Below, piece by piece: positions 10,867 through 22,781 of a stretch of DNA of 64,000 nt (positions within the stretch are counted from its first letter, which is position 1; each line of letters opens with the position of its first letter). The position numbers and the translations under genes are program-made. The stretch is from assembly GCF_004210375.1 (NCBI RefSeq), contig NC_134835.1, positions 66,494,447 through 66,558,446 of the forward strand, in the 5' to 3' direction. Under the pieces are notes generated by a model. It was not told where the DNA came from, did no database searches, and worked only from the letters and a program-made list of their open reading frames with translations. This DNA comes from Tachypleus tridentatus. Taxonomy: Eukaryota > Arthropoda > Merostomata > Xiphosura > Limulidae.

Positions 10867-12811
10867 ACTTCCTTTTCATTATTTTAGGAATTACACATTA
10901 AAATAATTATTACTGCGATAAAGATACTGATTTGACCACAAACGTTTTGCGGGTCTGTGTTGTGTAGTGGTTCATAATAGGGATCGCACAGGAATCTGTT
11001 CAAAACGTTAATAGATTATCAGTGAAAAATCACTTTCAAAAACAGACTTCTTTTTGAAACAACGCTCAAACCTTTCTTTTCAACAGTTATATAATGCGAT
11101 GTTTCAGACCAAAATTGGTGAATTCTGCAGCATGGGTTCAAAATAAGGAGTTGCAGTTCGAGAAAATAATGTAAACACTATTTCTACCCTTGTTTGTTTA
11201 CTTATTTTTAGAGTCCCTAGTTATAGGCTTACAAATATAATCTCTGCATTTTTATTTAAATTTTTATGTACTTGTTTGACGATTTCTATTTTCTCTTTTT
11301 AAATTAAGTTTTTACTAACCTTGTTTTAACAGAATTTAGCATATCGTTTCAATGTCACAGAAGCTAATTTTCAGGTTCTATTATTCTTCTTGTCCAAGCT
11401 GATGTTTTTGCTAAAATTATTGAAATTATCTTATGTAACGGTAGCTGTAATTACTTTTTTTGGAGACGAATTATTTCTGTTTTTTAATTAATTTTATTGA
11501 CGCTTCATGTCAACATTAAATTTACATTCTATTCTCACTTACGAAATACTGTAGTACTATGTTAACTAAAATTATTTATTATACTTGAAATACTTTATAA
11601 GTAATTAACGTCAGTTTCAACAGATTTAAGTTATACTGCAACACTTTGCAAAGAGCTAAAGCAAAGCACATTAAAAGTTTGACTTGAATTTTTAATTTGT
11701 ATTCTTAATTTAGTGGCGGTATGTTTTTATCTCAAAGAACTGTTCACGGCCAGGCATTGAATCCCTTATTTCGGCGTCGCAAGCTAGTAAACTTGTTGTT
11801 GACTCACAGGGAAAACTAAATTGGTGGAATGAACGTATATCATATCTTACTCATTCTTGTTATACTTATTCTAATTTATTGCATCTAGAATATTTACTGG
11901 CTGGGTTAAGGGTGAGGGGCTGTTTGCCCCCTTGTTTAAGTCTCACTGAACCCTCCTTGAGAAAGAGCGCGGTCATGATATAGACCCTTGGTTGAATGAA
12001 AAAACAACATAGTACCCGTGTGAAAATTGTAGCAATACAGAGGGTGAATCGCATTTGATAAGATTACATGCGTTACTTCAGTGCTGCCACCTATCTATTT
12101 GGATTATGGCGGATTACTAGCCTTTCAACGCGCATACTGAGACGATGAGCTCATTGATAGAATTATTGTCACATCCTTCTGCAAAAGCTGTTAAACACAC
12201 ACATTCAATTGACATAACATTTGGTAAAAAAGAAGTCTTCAGTATTCTCTGTCAGGGAAGCAGAAAACCTTGCACAGAAGAGGGTTCAGAACAGTAAGGG
12301 ATTTCGAAGGCAGTTTGAAGAGATACCATATCTACAAAGTGAAGGCTGCACTCAAAAAAGAGAACACAAACAAACCACTTTAGGAAATCTAAGCATATCT
12401 TTTGGCACCATTAATAAAACTATAAATAGGGATTTGGAAGTGACGAAATTCCACAAGTCAACGTTTCACAAGTATATATCTATACCTTGACATTAACAAT
12501 TTTTTATTGAGAAAGATAGTCGGAAAACAAAGATCACAGAAATCTCTCTGGATCACGTTCCTTTCGAGTTCCATTAAACTTTTGACTTTGCTTTTCTGTG
12601 ACGGTCTTTAAAGATGGCGTCCACGTGCAATGGGGGTTGTACATGAAAATTTTGTCAGAATGTCTAGTGAAAAATACGTTATTGGACAATAATGTGCAAT
12701 TGCAGCTACCATACTAAGTTTGAAGCACCTGTAAGTTTTCACTGGCGAAAATATCTAATGTCCTCATAGAGCTACTAACTTTCTATGTTAATTCACTGAA
12801 GTCGAATGGTT
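10867..12811. other. No clear gene
   Basis: AT-rich. A weak transposase-like stretch at 12221-12490 is listed separately. Around 12595-12720 there is a short open frame in slightly richer sequence; it was not assignable. Confidence 0.35.
12221..12490 (+). pseudogene. Possible Tc1-like DNA-binding relic (weak)
   Basis: An 89-codon open stretch (first residue M only if a non-ATG start is allowed). FSVREAENLAQKRVQNSKGF recalls the second helix-turn-helix of Tc1/Tc3 transposases (LS.RDE..L.RKVQNNP). No catalytic residues or TIRs found. Unproven. Confidence 0.22.
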
Positions 12812-13110
12812 TGTAATATTCGAAATCTATAAGCGTTCCTGTTCAAATTTTGTAGTGTTTCCGATTAATAGGCGTCAATCATAATTATAGATAACTTCCG
12901 AGGTTTATAGTACACTGATTGTAGCTCACTAATAATAATCTTCTTCTATTACTGTCTCTCGGCTAGCTGCTTTTATATGGATCACGCGAGTTTCTCCAAG
13001 ATTCAACAATGTTCGAACACGCTAACGTTTTCGTAAAACAAATATTGTTGATTCTTAGTCTCAAGAATCTTCTACAAATTTAAAGAATAGGCAGAACTTG
13101 TGCAATAACA
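12812..13110 (-). mobile_element. Solo LTR, copy 1
   Basis: On the minus strand it starts TGTTATTGCACAAG (at 13110) and ends ATTACA (at 12812), so it has TG...CA ends. It aligns along its whole length with the plus-strand copy at 18364-18655. Shared blocks include ttgtagaagattct, tttgttttacgaaa and aatttgaacaggaacg. Inside is catataaaagcag, a plausible TATA box for an LTR promoter. No internal gag-pol sequence adjoins it. The 5-bp flanks do not match, so it is older or rearranged. Confidence 0.7.
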
Positions 13111-13730
13111 TCCAACGATATACGTCACATGCATACAAAAAGAACCATACAATAAATGCACCAACGTCTCGCAGAAACGACCTCACGTTTATTGACGAAC
13201 TAGTGATCATTTTCATCATATAGTGATGATGGCTGTAATTAGAATGTTTGAAATTCACCAACATTAAGGCGTTGCTGAATGCATTCCAAACAAGGATGTA
13301 CTAAGTTCAGCAAACTTAGTTCACGTCGATAACATTTTAGCTCGTTTGTAGAATGTCATTAGGACTTTTCTTTCACCTTAAATGATCACCGCTGTATACA
13401 CGGTTGAGAAGAGAACAAAAGCCGCAGGGCTAAGCTCGCAAAGCATGGAAGCACGAGCTCTGAATCACGATCACGTGCTTCACTCTCACGGACAGAAATT
13501 TCCCTCCAGGTTTTCCACCAGCAGATATGTTTTCTTATGTATGGAAACGTATTAATTGTCTCCAGACAGAAGCTAACCCGAAGTAGGTTCTTGTTCTCAC
13601 TTTAAAAAAATAGTTTTTAAGATGTGAGAACGGAATACTGTGTTCGTTGTTGTCTGCACCCAGTTTTGGAGAGACATAAATCGCCGCAACTAAGCCTGTC
13701 ACAGTCCTAAAACATATTAGGGCTATTAAA
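13111..13730. other. No gene seen
   Basis: Unassigned sequence between the solo LTR and the 43-bp repeat array. Confidence 0.4.
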
Positions 13731-13930
13731 CCACTATTACAATCGTAATACGAATTAATACAACATTATTAAATCACTATTACAATCGTAATACGAATTA
13801 ATACAATATTATGAAACCACTGTTACAGCAACTGCTAGGTTTAACACACTAAACGACAGTTACAACCACAACATGAGTGTAACAATATTATTTAATCACT
13901 AATAAAACCCCAACTAAATGTTATTATTAT
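13731..13930. repeat. 43-bp minisatellite, about 4-5 units
   Basis: The motif cactattacaatcg recurs at 13732, 13775 and (diverged) 13818, 13857 and about 13900. Units 1 and 2 are nearly identical. Two more diverged units of the same motif appear at about 14233-14295, beyond the palindrome at 14024-14167. Confidence 0.8.
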
Positions 13931-14023
13931 ATAATTTCTGTAGTGTGCATTCGCGTGTAAAAGACGATTTAATACTAGATAGTTTATGTCTTAAAACACC
14001 AAACTTAGTTATTTTCTTTTATT

Positions 14024-14167
14024 GGACACTAAAGGTTTAGTTTTACAGTTTCTTCAGGAACGTTCCACTGAAACACAATCCCTAACTGAAGCTTCGTACC
14101 GTTAGGTACATTTCGTGTTTTAGCGGAACGCTTCTGAAGAAGCTACAAATCGAAGTGTTTAATGTCC
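14024..14167. repeat. 144-bp palindrome (hairpin MITE)
   Basis: Starts ggacactaaaggttta and ends with its imperfect reverse complement (aagtgtttaatgtcc). ttcttcaggaacgttcc near 14048 pairs with ggaacgcttctgaagaa near 14128, and cctaac...gttagg closes around gaagcttc at the centre near 14095. No coding capacity. It lies between two parts of the 43-bp array, as if inserted there, but no target duplication is clear. Confidence 0.75.
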
Positions 14168-14396
14168 AGTTAAACAAAAACAAACAAAGATTGATATTTT
14201 AAATACACTTATTTCTAATACTAGTTTAACATGATGTTAAATCACTGTTATAATGAGGAATCAGATTAACATTATAGTAAACCATTATATAGTTTCGCAT
14301 ATGTTTGGTGTTTTAATCTGTATGTCAACTTATGTGCAAGCGAAATAGTTTTCAGTGGTTAGTGGGAAAAAATTTCACTGAATGCAAAAACCAGTT

Positions 14397-14700
14397 GCAG
14401 TGTTCCTGTACGAAGATACACCAAAATGTCACTAAAGTATTTTATCCGTTGGATCCACGATGCTTTTAGCAAAGTCTGTAGAAGTATCTTATCCGTTGGA
14501 TCCACTACGTTTCTAGCAAAGTGCGCAAAAATATCTTAAACGTTGCACCCTCATACATATCTGGCAAGGTCTGCAGGGTTTTTTGTTTGGGGGATATTTT
14601 ACTTTTCTATCAAAGTATGGAGGGGAATCTCATTCGTTGGATCCGTTTTTGCATTTGTAGCAAACTTTGGATATTGTATCCTTTAATATTTTGTATCCTA
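14397..14700. repeat. 47-bp minisatellite, about 6 units
   Basis: tatccgttggatcc recurs at 14444 and 14491. Diverged forms occur at 14538 (aaacgttgcaccc), 14632 (attcgttggatcc) and about 14679, all in 47-bp register. Between them recurs a gcaaagtctgtag-like half. The open stretches at 14521-14852 are products of this repeat. Confidence 0.75.
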
Positions 14701-14806
14701 TTCAATCTAAATCCTCTTTAACTTCTAGTGAGGTCCAGATGACGCACCTGCTTCTTTGTGTCACGTTTAATTTGGATACCCTTTCATTTCTATTAAAATG
14801 TGAATG

Positions 14807-14827
14807 TCACACACACACACACATATA
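14807..14827. repeat. (CA)n microsatellite
   Basis: A run of about eight CA units followed by tatat. Confidence 0.9.
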
Positions 14828-15075
14828 TGTTTTATTGTTTTCAGTTCAGTAAAAATACTCTTCCAGACACAGCAATTTAATAATAATCGTCTGCGAAATT
14901 ATCTCCTCTTCACGTTATGTTTTTGAATTATATAATTCATAAACACTATCTTATTGTTTATACTGAGCTTAAACAGCAATAAACATTACAATAAGACAGC
15001 TAGACCATTCTATATTCACCGAAAAATGTAATGAATAAGAAAAAAAATTACGTTAATAACTTTGAAGCAAAGGAC

Positions 15076-15195
15076 TGTGTGTGTGTTTTTCTTATAGCAA
15101 AGCCACATAGGGCTATCTACTGAGCCCACCGAGGGGAATCGAACCCCTCATTTTAGCGTATAAATCCGCTGACTCCCGCTGTACTAGCGCGGAGC
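15076..15195 (-). mobile_element. SINE family B, complete
   Basis: Reverse complement of a roughly 120-bp tRNA-headed SINE. From the right edge it reads gctccgcgctagtacagcgg, then ggttcgattcccctcggtgg (B box), ctcagtagatagccctatgt, and a tail ggctttgctataagaaaaac. Much shorter than family A, but its tail (gatagccc..tgtggctttg) resembles that of A. Confidence 0.85.
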
Positions 15196-15596
15196 TTGAA
15201 GCAAAGGAACATAATCAGGTTAAAAATGGATTATGGGGGCGTGGCTTAGTAGTGTTCAGATATAGGGTAAAAACAAAATTATAATTTGATCAGTGAGTTT
15301 ATAGTGATGCTTTAACGAAGAGACGATACACGTGAGCTTACACATCATAAAATTAACCCTCATGTAGATTCAGACCAAAACACAAAGAACATGTAAGATC
15401 TGTAAAAGAAAACGAAGTTATATGAAAAATAAATGACAGAAATTGATTTCAGGATAACTGAATTGTAGAACAAAATAGTCTTGAATTTAAAACACGTGGT
15501 CACGATACGGGTTCATTACATAAAATAACAATATTTCAACAGTCAAGTTCGTGACAAGGTAGGAAGTGAACTTGTACAGCGGTCACTCACAAATAC

Positions 15597-15655
15597 TTTG
15601 TTTGTTTGTTGTGGCTCAAAGCTACACAATGAATTATCTGTGTTATGCCCACCAC
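15597..15655 (-). mobile_element. SINE family C tail fragment
   Basis: tttgtttgttgtggctcaaagctacacaatg...tatctgtgttatgcccacca matches the 3' half of family C; the tRNA-like head is missing. Confidence 0.6.
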
Positions 15656-17045
15656 TAAAAACAATTATTTACAGTTTGGAACAATACTAAATCCTCACGT
15701 AACTACTGGGTGGCTGACTTCACAAGAGCAACTTAGTGGTCAGCAAAGCCTACCAGACTAACGAGAAGACAGACAGACTAGAATGACAACATCTGTACAA
15801 GTGACAAGCCCTAGTGTTCTATTTATGAAATATTCGTAACAGGATTCCCAGTTTGAACCAACATCGAGGGTAAAGCTAGTAAAATGTATCTTCTCGAGTA
15901 TAAGAAAACTTATAATACTTTGTTTCAGTAAACTGTTTATTTAATTAGTATTAAATATTTTCATTTTTTGCCTTTATTTTGATACACGAATGAAATGACA
16001 TTGATAAACAGTTTGTTTTTAAGACTGTTAATAAATGATAAACATATATGAATAGGTTAGTTTCGACCATTTTGCCCATGCCTAAAATTACAGCCACTTC
16101 CAATAACCAAAATACAGTTATGAGTTGCGTTAATGCCACAAACATGCTGTTTACCGTACACGGAACACTTGTTATTCAAACAGTAATTCGTTTCACGTTG
16201 ATATCGCCCGTTATTGGTTAAATTCACCTCGAGCAGCTAGTAATGATGACATACTTTTTTCTTTTTTTTTCAGTTATCGCAAATGACGTTAAGTCTTATT
16301 TATAACTAGTTGAATTGAGACCTCCAGTGCTTATGTAGTTACCGTAAAATGATAGAAGTTAACACTCAGGTTCGATTCCTGCTGTGAACTCGGGTAGCCT
16401 TTTGTATGACTTGACACTTATAAAATCAAACATACAAGGACAAAAATGATTAGTGATTGTAAATAAAAGTACAAAATAGACATTCACTTCATAATATGTT
16501 TACCGTATTTATTGGTTGTAAAAAAAAAATAAAATTCAAATTAACAGTTATAACTATACAATATTTACGGGGCAAACTTCAACTGAAATTTTCAGCCGGT
16601 GGTGTTTCAACCGCGCTTGACGTAACAATAGCGATGACTCATGTAGAACCTGTAGTTACACTACAAGTTTAATATTACTGTACATTTCTTAACATTTTAA
16701 AATATGTTGTAACAATTTACGATAACACTAATGGATAATTTAAACCCTTAGCCAGAATTTTTTCTTTGAGAGGAAAGAACAATAAATTGCATTTTTAGAA
16801 GCGTCATCAACACTCACATTTTATTTTAACACAACTAAACAGTAAATTAATGTAACTTATACCAATCCGGTTTTTTTAGATGATTTTGAAGGAGCCAGGC
16901 CCCTGTGGGCATCTTTCGTAGCTACACACCTGGATCAATGAATCAGGCCAGTTATTATGTTAACTTCACAACTATTCTCTGATTGGCTAATACCCATTAG
17001 CTAAGTCCTATCAGCTCTGTTGAACTGGGTTAAATACTGAAATTG
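15656..17045. other. No gene seen
   Basis: AT-rich. ggttcgattcctgctgtgaa near 16370 looks like a lone tRNA-type B box from a worn SINE. Confidence 0.35.
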
Positions 17046-17190
17046 TTTTTGTTTGTTTGTTTGTTTTCGAATTTCGCACTAAGCTACTCGAGGGCTATCT
17101 GTGCTAGCCGTCCGTAATTTAGCAGTGTAAGACTAGAGAGAAGGCAGCTAGTCATCACCCCCCACCGCCAACTCTCGGGCTACTCTTTTT
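17046..17190 (-). mobile_element. SINE family A, 3' half only
   Basis: Tail and middle are present (gtttgtttgtttgtttt ... actctcgggctactcttttt); the tRNA-like head is lost at about 17190. This is the usual 5' truncation of a retroposed copy. Confidence 0.9.
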
Positions 17191-17240
17191 ATTGTGTTTT
17201 GGTTTTTTAGTTTATGGAGCAAAATAAGAGATAAATTGAA

Positions 17241-17430
17241 TAGGACACCTAATCACTCGGAAGTACGTTGAATTACCCAGAAGTACATTAAAGTTACACT
17301 AAATCGCCCTGAAGTACTTTGAATGAATTCAATATCTCAAAAATACACCGAGTCATTCTGAAATACACTAAATTATACTGAATTACTCGAAAGTAAAATG
17401 TATTACATTGGATCATTCTAAAGTACACTA
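17241..17430. repeat. 20/30-bp tandem repeat with an 80-bp super-period
   Basis: aagtac/aaatac recurs at 17261, 17281, 17312, 17341, 17361, 17391 and 17421. The spacing runs 20, 31, 29 and then 20, 30, 30, suggesting an 80-bp higher-order unit built from roughly 10-bp steps. Confidence 0.7.
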
Positions 17431-18358
17431 ACTGTGTATTACAGTAGAGTTTCGAAACAGGAAAGCTCTTGGAATATATTAAATACTTCCTGTGAAGCTA
17501 TGGCCTCTGCTTCATTTATCAGATTGGTGGTTTTTGTAATTTTCTGTAAATATTTTATACTTATATTGGTGTCAACTAGACAAAAATTCAAAGGCATCTC
17601 AAGAACAATATTTACGTGTTACTACTGCAAACGCTCGTTCTATTTATTCTAATTAGGGGATAACTTGTTTGTTTTTTAGAACCATTTTTCTAACTAGGGT
17701 GGCAACTTTTTTTTTATCAATATGACATTTTTTTTATTGAAGTTACTTTTCTGTGTTTGGGGGGATCTCTATCTATTTACAGGATCGTGGTTATTTGTTG
17801 TAAAGTTACCCTTTGTTTCGGAGGTTTCCTATCTGTTTCTGGGGTAATAATTTTTGTCGGGTTTACTAAACTTAACTGAGATAATTTTCAGATTATTCTT
17901 TTATTGTAATAATTATTTATTTTCATAGAAACACACACGCATATATGTTTATGTTACTAATATTATGTCGATTTCGGAGCAAATATTTCTGAGGCCAATA
18001 TTTAATATTAGGGTCAATACTTATTATTCATTATTTCTCATATTTTACTGAAACATATTTTTATTGGATTTACTATTTTCAGAGGATTAAGCATTTTATT
18101 GGGATTGTTTTCTCTTTATCAAAATAATAGGTTTCTAACTGTAAGTTGCAGTATTACTGCAGTCACTTATTTTATTATTTTTCAGTTAATGATATTTTAG
18201 GCCACAAATACTCATACTGTTACTATTATTTTAGACCTAAAGCACTATTTCTTACTATATCATTACAAGTTAACCGTCTGTAACGGATTGAGCATTATTT
18301 TAATACCTATGTTTGTTTCAGTTTAATATGTATTTAGAGATGTATGCAACTTATATTA
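17431..18358. other. T-rich, low-complexity stretch
   Basis: A possible 63-bp period is seen near 17679, 17742 and 17805 (gttac...ctgtttctgggg-like halves). No gene seen. Confidence 0.3.
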
Positions 18359-18363
18359 TTAAA

Positions 18364-18655
18364 TGTGTATTGCACAAGTCGCGCCTGTTATCTAAACTTG
18401 TAGAAGATTCTCGTGCGTAAGAACCAACAATATATGTTTTACGAAAGCACTAGTGTATCTACGAATATTGTTGCAAAGTGAATTCTCGAGAATCCCACCT
18501 AATGTTTATATATATGCAAGACGCGGATAGTAATAGAATATTGTTTAGTCGCTATAATCAATATACTATGAGCCACGGAAGTTAAAATTATGATAAACGT
18601 TTATTAATCGCAAAACTACAGATATTTGAACAGGAACGTTTATACGTTTTGAACA
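18364..18655 (+). mobile_element. Solo LTR, copy 2, with 5-bp TSD
   Basis: 292 bp beginning TGTGTATTGCAC and ending TTTTGAACA, flanked by ttaaa at 18359-18363 and 18656-18660. A 5-bp duplication and TG...CA ends are hallmarks of LTR retrotransposon insertion. Homologous end to end with the minus-strand copy at 12812-13110. With no internal region on either side, it is a solo LTR left by recombination between two LTRs. Its family (Gypsy, BEL or Copia) cannot be told from the LTR alone. Confidence 0.8.
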
Positions 18656-18660
18656 TTAAA

Positions 18661-19132
18661 ACTCGTTTTACTTCATTGAACTAATTTCGGACGTTTGACT
18701 TTCTACTAGGTAATTAACAAAAGTCTTCAGTAAAAAGTTAGCTTGTAAACGGCATGAGGCTTACAGTAGTAGACAGCTAACAAGCTTGAGCGAAGTGTAA
18801 GAATATGAACTCGAAATAATCCGCTCAATGTGGACCTGGATCGTAGATAAAACATTCAGTTCTAGACCGTATAGAAGACTCAGTATAGTTTGTAAAACTT
18901 TTGTATATATAAATCATTACTTGAAATAACAATTTGTTATAACCGTTATTTTAAATTGTATTGTTGTTTGTATATTACAATATATTTGTTTTAAGAAAGA
19001 AAACTGTATCAATCTTGTTGGCAAATATCATAAATTTGATACATGCTGACATTCAATGAACTTACAACATAAAATTAAAATTTTCAGGCATTTGAAATCG
19101 TAACGCATAACTTACGTAACATAATAAATCAA
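18661..19132. other. No gene seen
   Basis: AT-rich spacer. Confidence 0.4.
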
Positions 19133-19354
19133 AGACCCGGCTAGGTCACACGCACATCAAACATGCTCGCCCTTTCAGCCGTGTGGGTGTTATAATGTGA
19201 CAGTCAATCCCACTATTCTTTGGTAAACGAGTAGCTCAGGGATTGGCGGTGGGTGGTGATGACTAGCTGCATTTCCTCTAGTCTTACACTGCTAAATTAG
19301 GGACGGCTAGCGCAGGTAGCCCTGGAGTAGCTGTGCGCGAAACTAAAAACAAAC
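19133..19354 (+). mobile_element. SINE family A copy, head partly deleted
   Basis: gacccggctaggtcacacgc retains only the outer edges of the tRNA-like head. The middle and tail are complete, ending gcgcgaaactaaaaacaaac. Confidence 0.88.
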
Positions 19355-20782
19355 AGTGTTTGTTACCACTAAACACTGAAACTAAACCACTGAATTGTCA
19401 CTGAAGTAGACTCGGTTCTAGTCTGTGTTTACTCTAAACCTGATTCATGCGTCGCCGTTTGTCATGTCCAAACTTACAAGAGTGTAATAATTTTATAAAA
19501 TATTTACGACATTTAAACCAGATTGCTTGCGATCGTATAAAGAGTCTTAATTCAGAGTTGTAGTGTTTAAAGTATTATCGACATTTTTGGTTAATAACAG
19601 TTACTTTTCTGGTTTTAATGTTTTGTCGGCCTCTGGACATCCAGTGGTGTTTCATCAGCTTGTCAACTCGTTGAAAACCGCAGCTAATGAAAGCTTTAGC
19701 TATCACCACCCAAGGTGTTGGTACAGTGTATATAGTTGTTAGCTCTAGGGTTTACCCTAACTTTTATGGAGGAAAAAGGAGGGGCGCTTACCATTAAAAG
19801 GAGTGACGACGCCCATTTTGAGGTTTTATGAGGAACTAAAGGTGACAGTTCTAAAGTAGAAACACCCCATTTAATGTGCATACACGCTTTGTAATTCAGT
19901 CGTAATACTGGGACCAATGTTCGCACATATTTTGATTACAGAAATAACTTAGATTATATATTTATGTTAGCTTCTGGTCGCCTGCGATGTAGGTTTAAAA
20001 TAGCTGTAATGTATAACTTAGGAGTGAGTTTTTCTTCCTTTTTTATTTTCTTATTATCATAATCAATCAGGTCGGTTATAATTTTGTATTAACAAAATCA
20101 AAGTCAACTAGTTGTTTATTTATTAAATTAATAAAACATCTTTTATACTTTATTATCTAATGCACGTCACGCGAAAAAAAGTTGATGTTTCACTTCAGTG
20201 TTAAGTAAATTATTTTCTTGAAGTTTGAAACTAATATTTCTTCTTTTATGATGAGTCGAAGGCCTGTATTATGATTACTAAACAACCAGGATTACCTTCG
20301 TTCATTGTCCTCATATTGCTGTAAAACCAGTTTCTCGTGCTTTTCCAAGTGAACCTTTCCCGACCTAAAGTCTGGAGTTTTTTGTTTTATGTGTGTGTGT
20401 GTGTCTGTCTGGTTGTACAATAACTAAATTCCCTTAACAAAACAGTATATTTTTGCTGTTGTTTGTTTTTCAATGAATATGTATATATACATATAAATTA
20501 TCGGTAGGAAAAACCAAAGAGCGCATATGAATCCTGTTTTGACAGATGTAAAGCTTTCGAATACTTTTCTAAGAAAATTGAGGAAAAGTTTTCTTGAAAT
20601 TTACACTTCTCTATGGATTATAAGAACAGTGGATCTTGGGTTATACATTGTGTATTTGCTTAATTACGTATAATAAGTTTTCTTGAGATAGGAAGAACAC
20701 AGCGTATAATTATTAAGTTGTTGCTCTCTGGACGTGGTTTATATTATTTTTGGGAAGGTAAGCGAATCTCTGTTTCGAATCT
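19355..20782. other. No gene seen
   Basis: 19680-19930 is somewhat GC-richer, with a 76-codon minus-strand open stretch that shows no known motif. A (TG)n run lies at 20390-20404. Confidence 0.35.
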
Positions 20783-20886
20783 CAGCGGTAAGTCTACGGA
20801 TTTACAACTCTAGAATTAGGGGTTCGATCCCCCTCGGTGGACTTAGTAGATAGCCCGATGTGGCTTTGCTATAAGAAAACACACAC
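20783..20886 (+). mobile_element. SINE family B copy
   Basis: cagcggtaagtctacggatt ... ggggttcgatccccctcggt ... gatagcccgatgtggctttg and a tail ataagaaaacacacac. Plus orientation. Confidence 0.88.
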
Positions 20887-21050
20887 GCTCGAATCTCTGT
20901 AATAGCTTAGTAATTCCTGAATACTAATATTATATTTCCATGTCACTTATGTTCCAAGTATCTGAGTGTGAGTTTTTAAATAAAATAAATAGAATTATTT
21001 TCTGATCTTACTGGAAATGTTTTAAACATCCTACGAAATTCTGTTTTTAG

Positions 21051-21295
21051 TGGGTCGAGTATTGCCCTGTAGTTAGGGAGTCTGACTGTAGAGCTAAAGG
21101 TTCATGGTTCATGTCCCATTACCATACTCATAAAAAAGTAAAAATACATGATCCGTACTCTGAGGCCGTGGGTATGTTAAATATTACTCTTTGTTCCAGT
21201 AAAAGTACCCCCAGAGTTAGGGCTGGGTGGTGCCTTCCCTTTTGTCAATCATTTCTATTTTAGTGACGGCTCGAGTAGCTGTGCACGAAACAAAC
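21051..21295 (+). mobile_element. SINE family D copy
   Basis: A third type of tRNA-like head (tgggtcgagtattgccctgt, ggttcatggttcatgtccca). It is followed by a middle and tail related to family A (agtgacggctcgagtagctg, gcacgaaacaaac). Confidence 0.75.
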
Positions 21296-22509
21296 ATTTG
21301 CAGGTGGCTCTAAACATCTTAAGTTATGATTCCAAATTATAAGGTCATCAGAAGGTTTCTATTAATCAAAGACCAAAAATTATTAATTTAATTCTGGGCA
21401 GGAGAAGATTTTACCTTTATAACGTAATTTAGTAAACAGGAACTTCTTTTCATGACATTTGGACAATAAATCAATAACTTGAAATTATGATTCAGTAAGA
21501 AGAAACTTGATGTAAGAGATCTTAAATTTTCTTTCATTGATTTGAATATTGACGTTAAGACAACACATTTTACAGATATAAATATAAATATAGAGTTCAT
21601 ATGCCTGAATAAAAGTTACTCATTTGCCATACGCCAATGCTACGTTTATACACGATCACGGAGGTGAACAACCATGTATTTTTATTACTTTTATGTAACT
21701 TCAGGAAGGCTAGTAACTTATTACCTATACATGTACTACTCTCTCTCTTATAGATAATCAATAGGTTTAATACTTGTACAAAACTATTATCCTTATTAAG
21801 GAGCGTTAGTAAACATGGTTTATTAACACGTAAAATATTTGATATCATAACATTGTTATTACTTTTATCAAAGACGAAGAATGTTAGTAATTATACACTG
21901 TTATGACATTTATGTAAGATCAGGAGGTTTAATGTACATACACCACCACCATTACCTTTACGCAAGATTAGTTTCATAGAACTTAATTACACTTCTATCA
22001 GAGTCAGATAAACAGACAGGCTACTGAAAGACTTGTCAGATTGAAAGAAGTGTTCACGTGAAAATATGTTACAAATTAAATGACTATTACTATTATTATT
22101 TTTAAAAAAGATTCATTTTAAAGGGTATGTGTATTTTGTGGAGTTTGTCTTTACGTTTGTTTTTTTTTAATTTAATAAAAGTTCGAAAGATACTATTTAA
22201 AATCTTGTGGGGCCATAAAAATCAATGAATAACTTTTTGCATTAATACATCCTAACCCATACAGCTTTAGCTAATACAGAAAGTAATAGCTTGTTAAGTT
22301 TCAAGTGAAAACGAAAATTCGATTTTTATTTAACACTGTGAATAAACCCAATATTATATCGAGATCAAGTGGGAGTTCTAGTCTATAACATTTAATAATA
22401 TATGTGTGTTTGTATGTAAATAAAGGAAATCCCTCACACAAAACAACAAACAACGAGGTCACGAACTCGGTATCCTTATGGCTAGTCACTGATATAATTT
22501 TACCTTGAT
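21296..22509. other. No gene seen
   Basis: AT-rich. The minus-strand open stretches here have the composition of random AT-rich DNA. Confidence 0.4.
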
Positions 22510-22781
22510 GTTTGTTTGTTTTTGAATTTTGCGCAAAGCTACACAAGGGCTATCTGTGCTAGCCGTCCCTAATTTAGTAGTGTAAGACTGGAGGGAAAGC
22601 AGCTAGTTATCACCACCCACCGTCAACTCCTGGGCTACTTTTTTACCAACGAATAGTGGGATTGACCATAACATTATAACACCCCACGGCTGAAAGAGCG
22701 AGCTTGTTTGGTGTGACGGTGATTCGAACCTGAGACCTTCAGATTACGAATCGAGTTCTTTAACCACCTGGCCATGCCGCG
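22510..22781 (-). mobile_element. SINE family A copy
   Basis: Full-length in reverse: tail gtttgtttgtttttgaattt, middle, head gtgattcgaacctgagacct ... ctggccatgccgcg. A possible imperfect target duplication is cttgatgt / cttggatgt on either side. Confidence 0.9.

Noticed and set aside
12612..12627. YY1-like (aagatggcg) and E-box (cacgtg) motifs side by side
   Set aside because: Suggestive of a promoter, but no downstream exon or CpG-rich region supports it.
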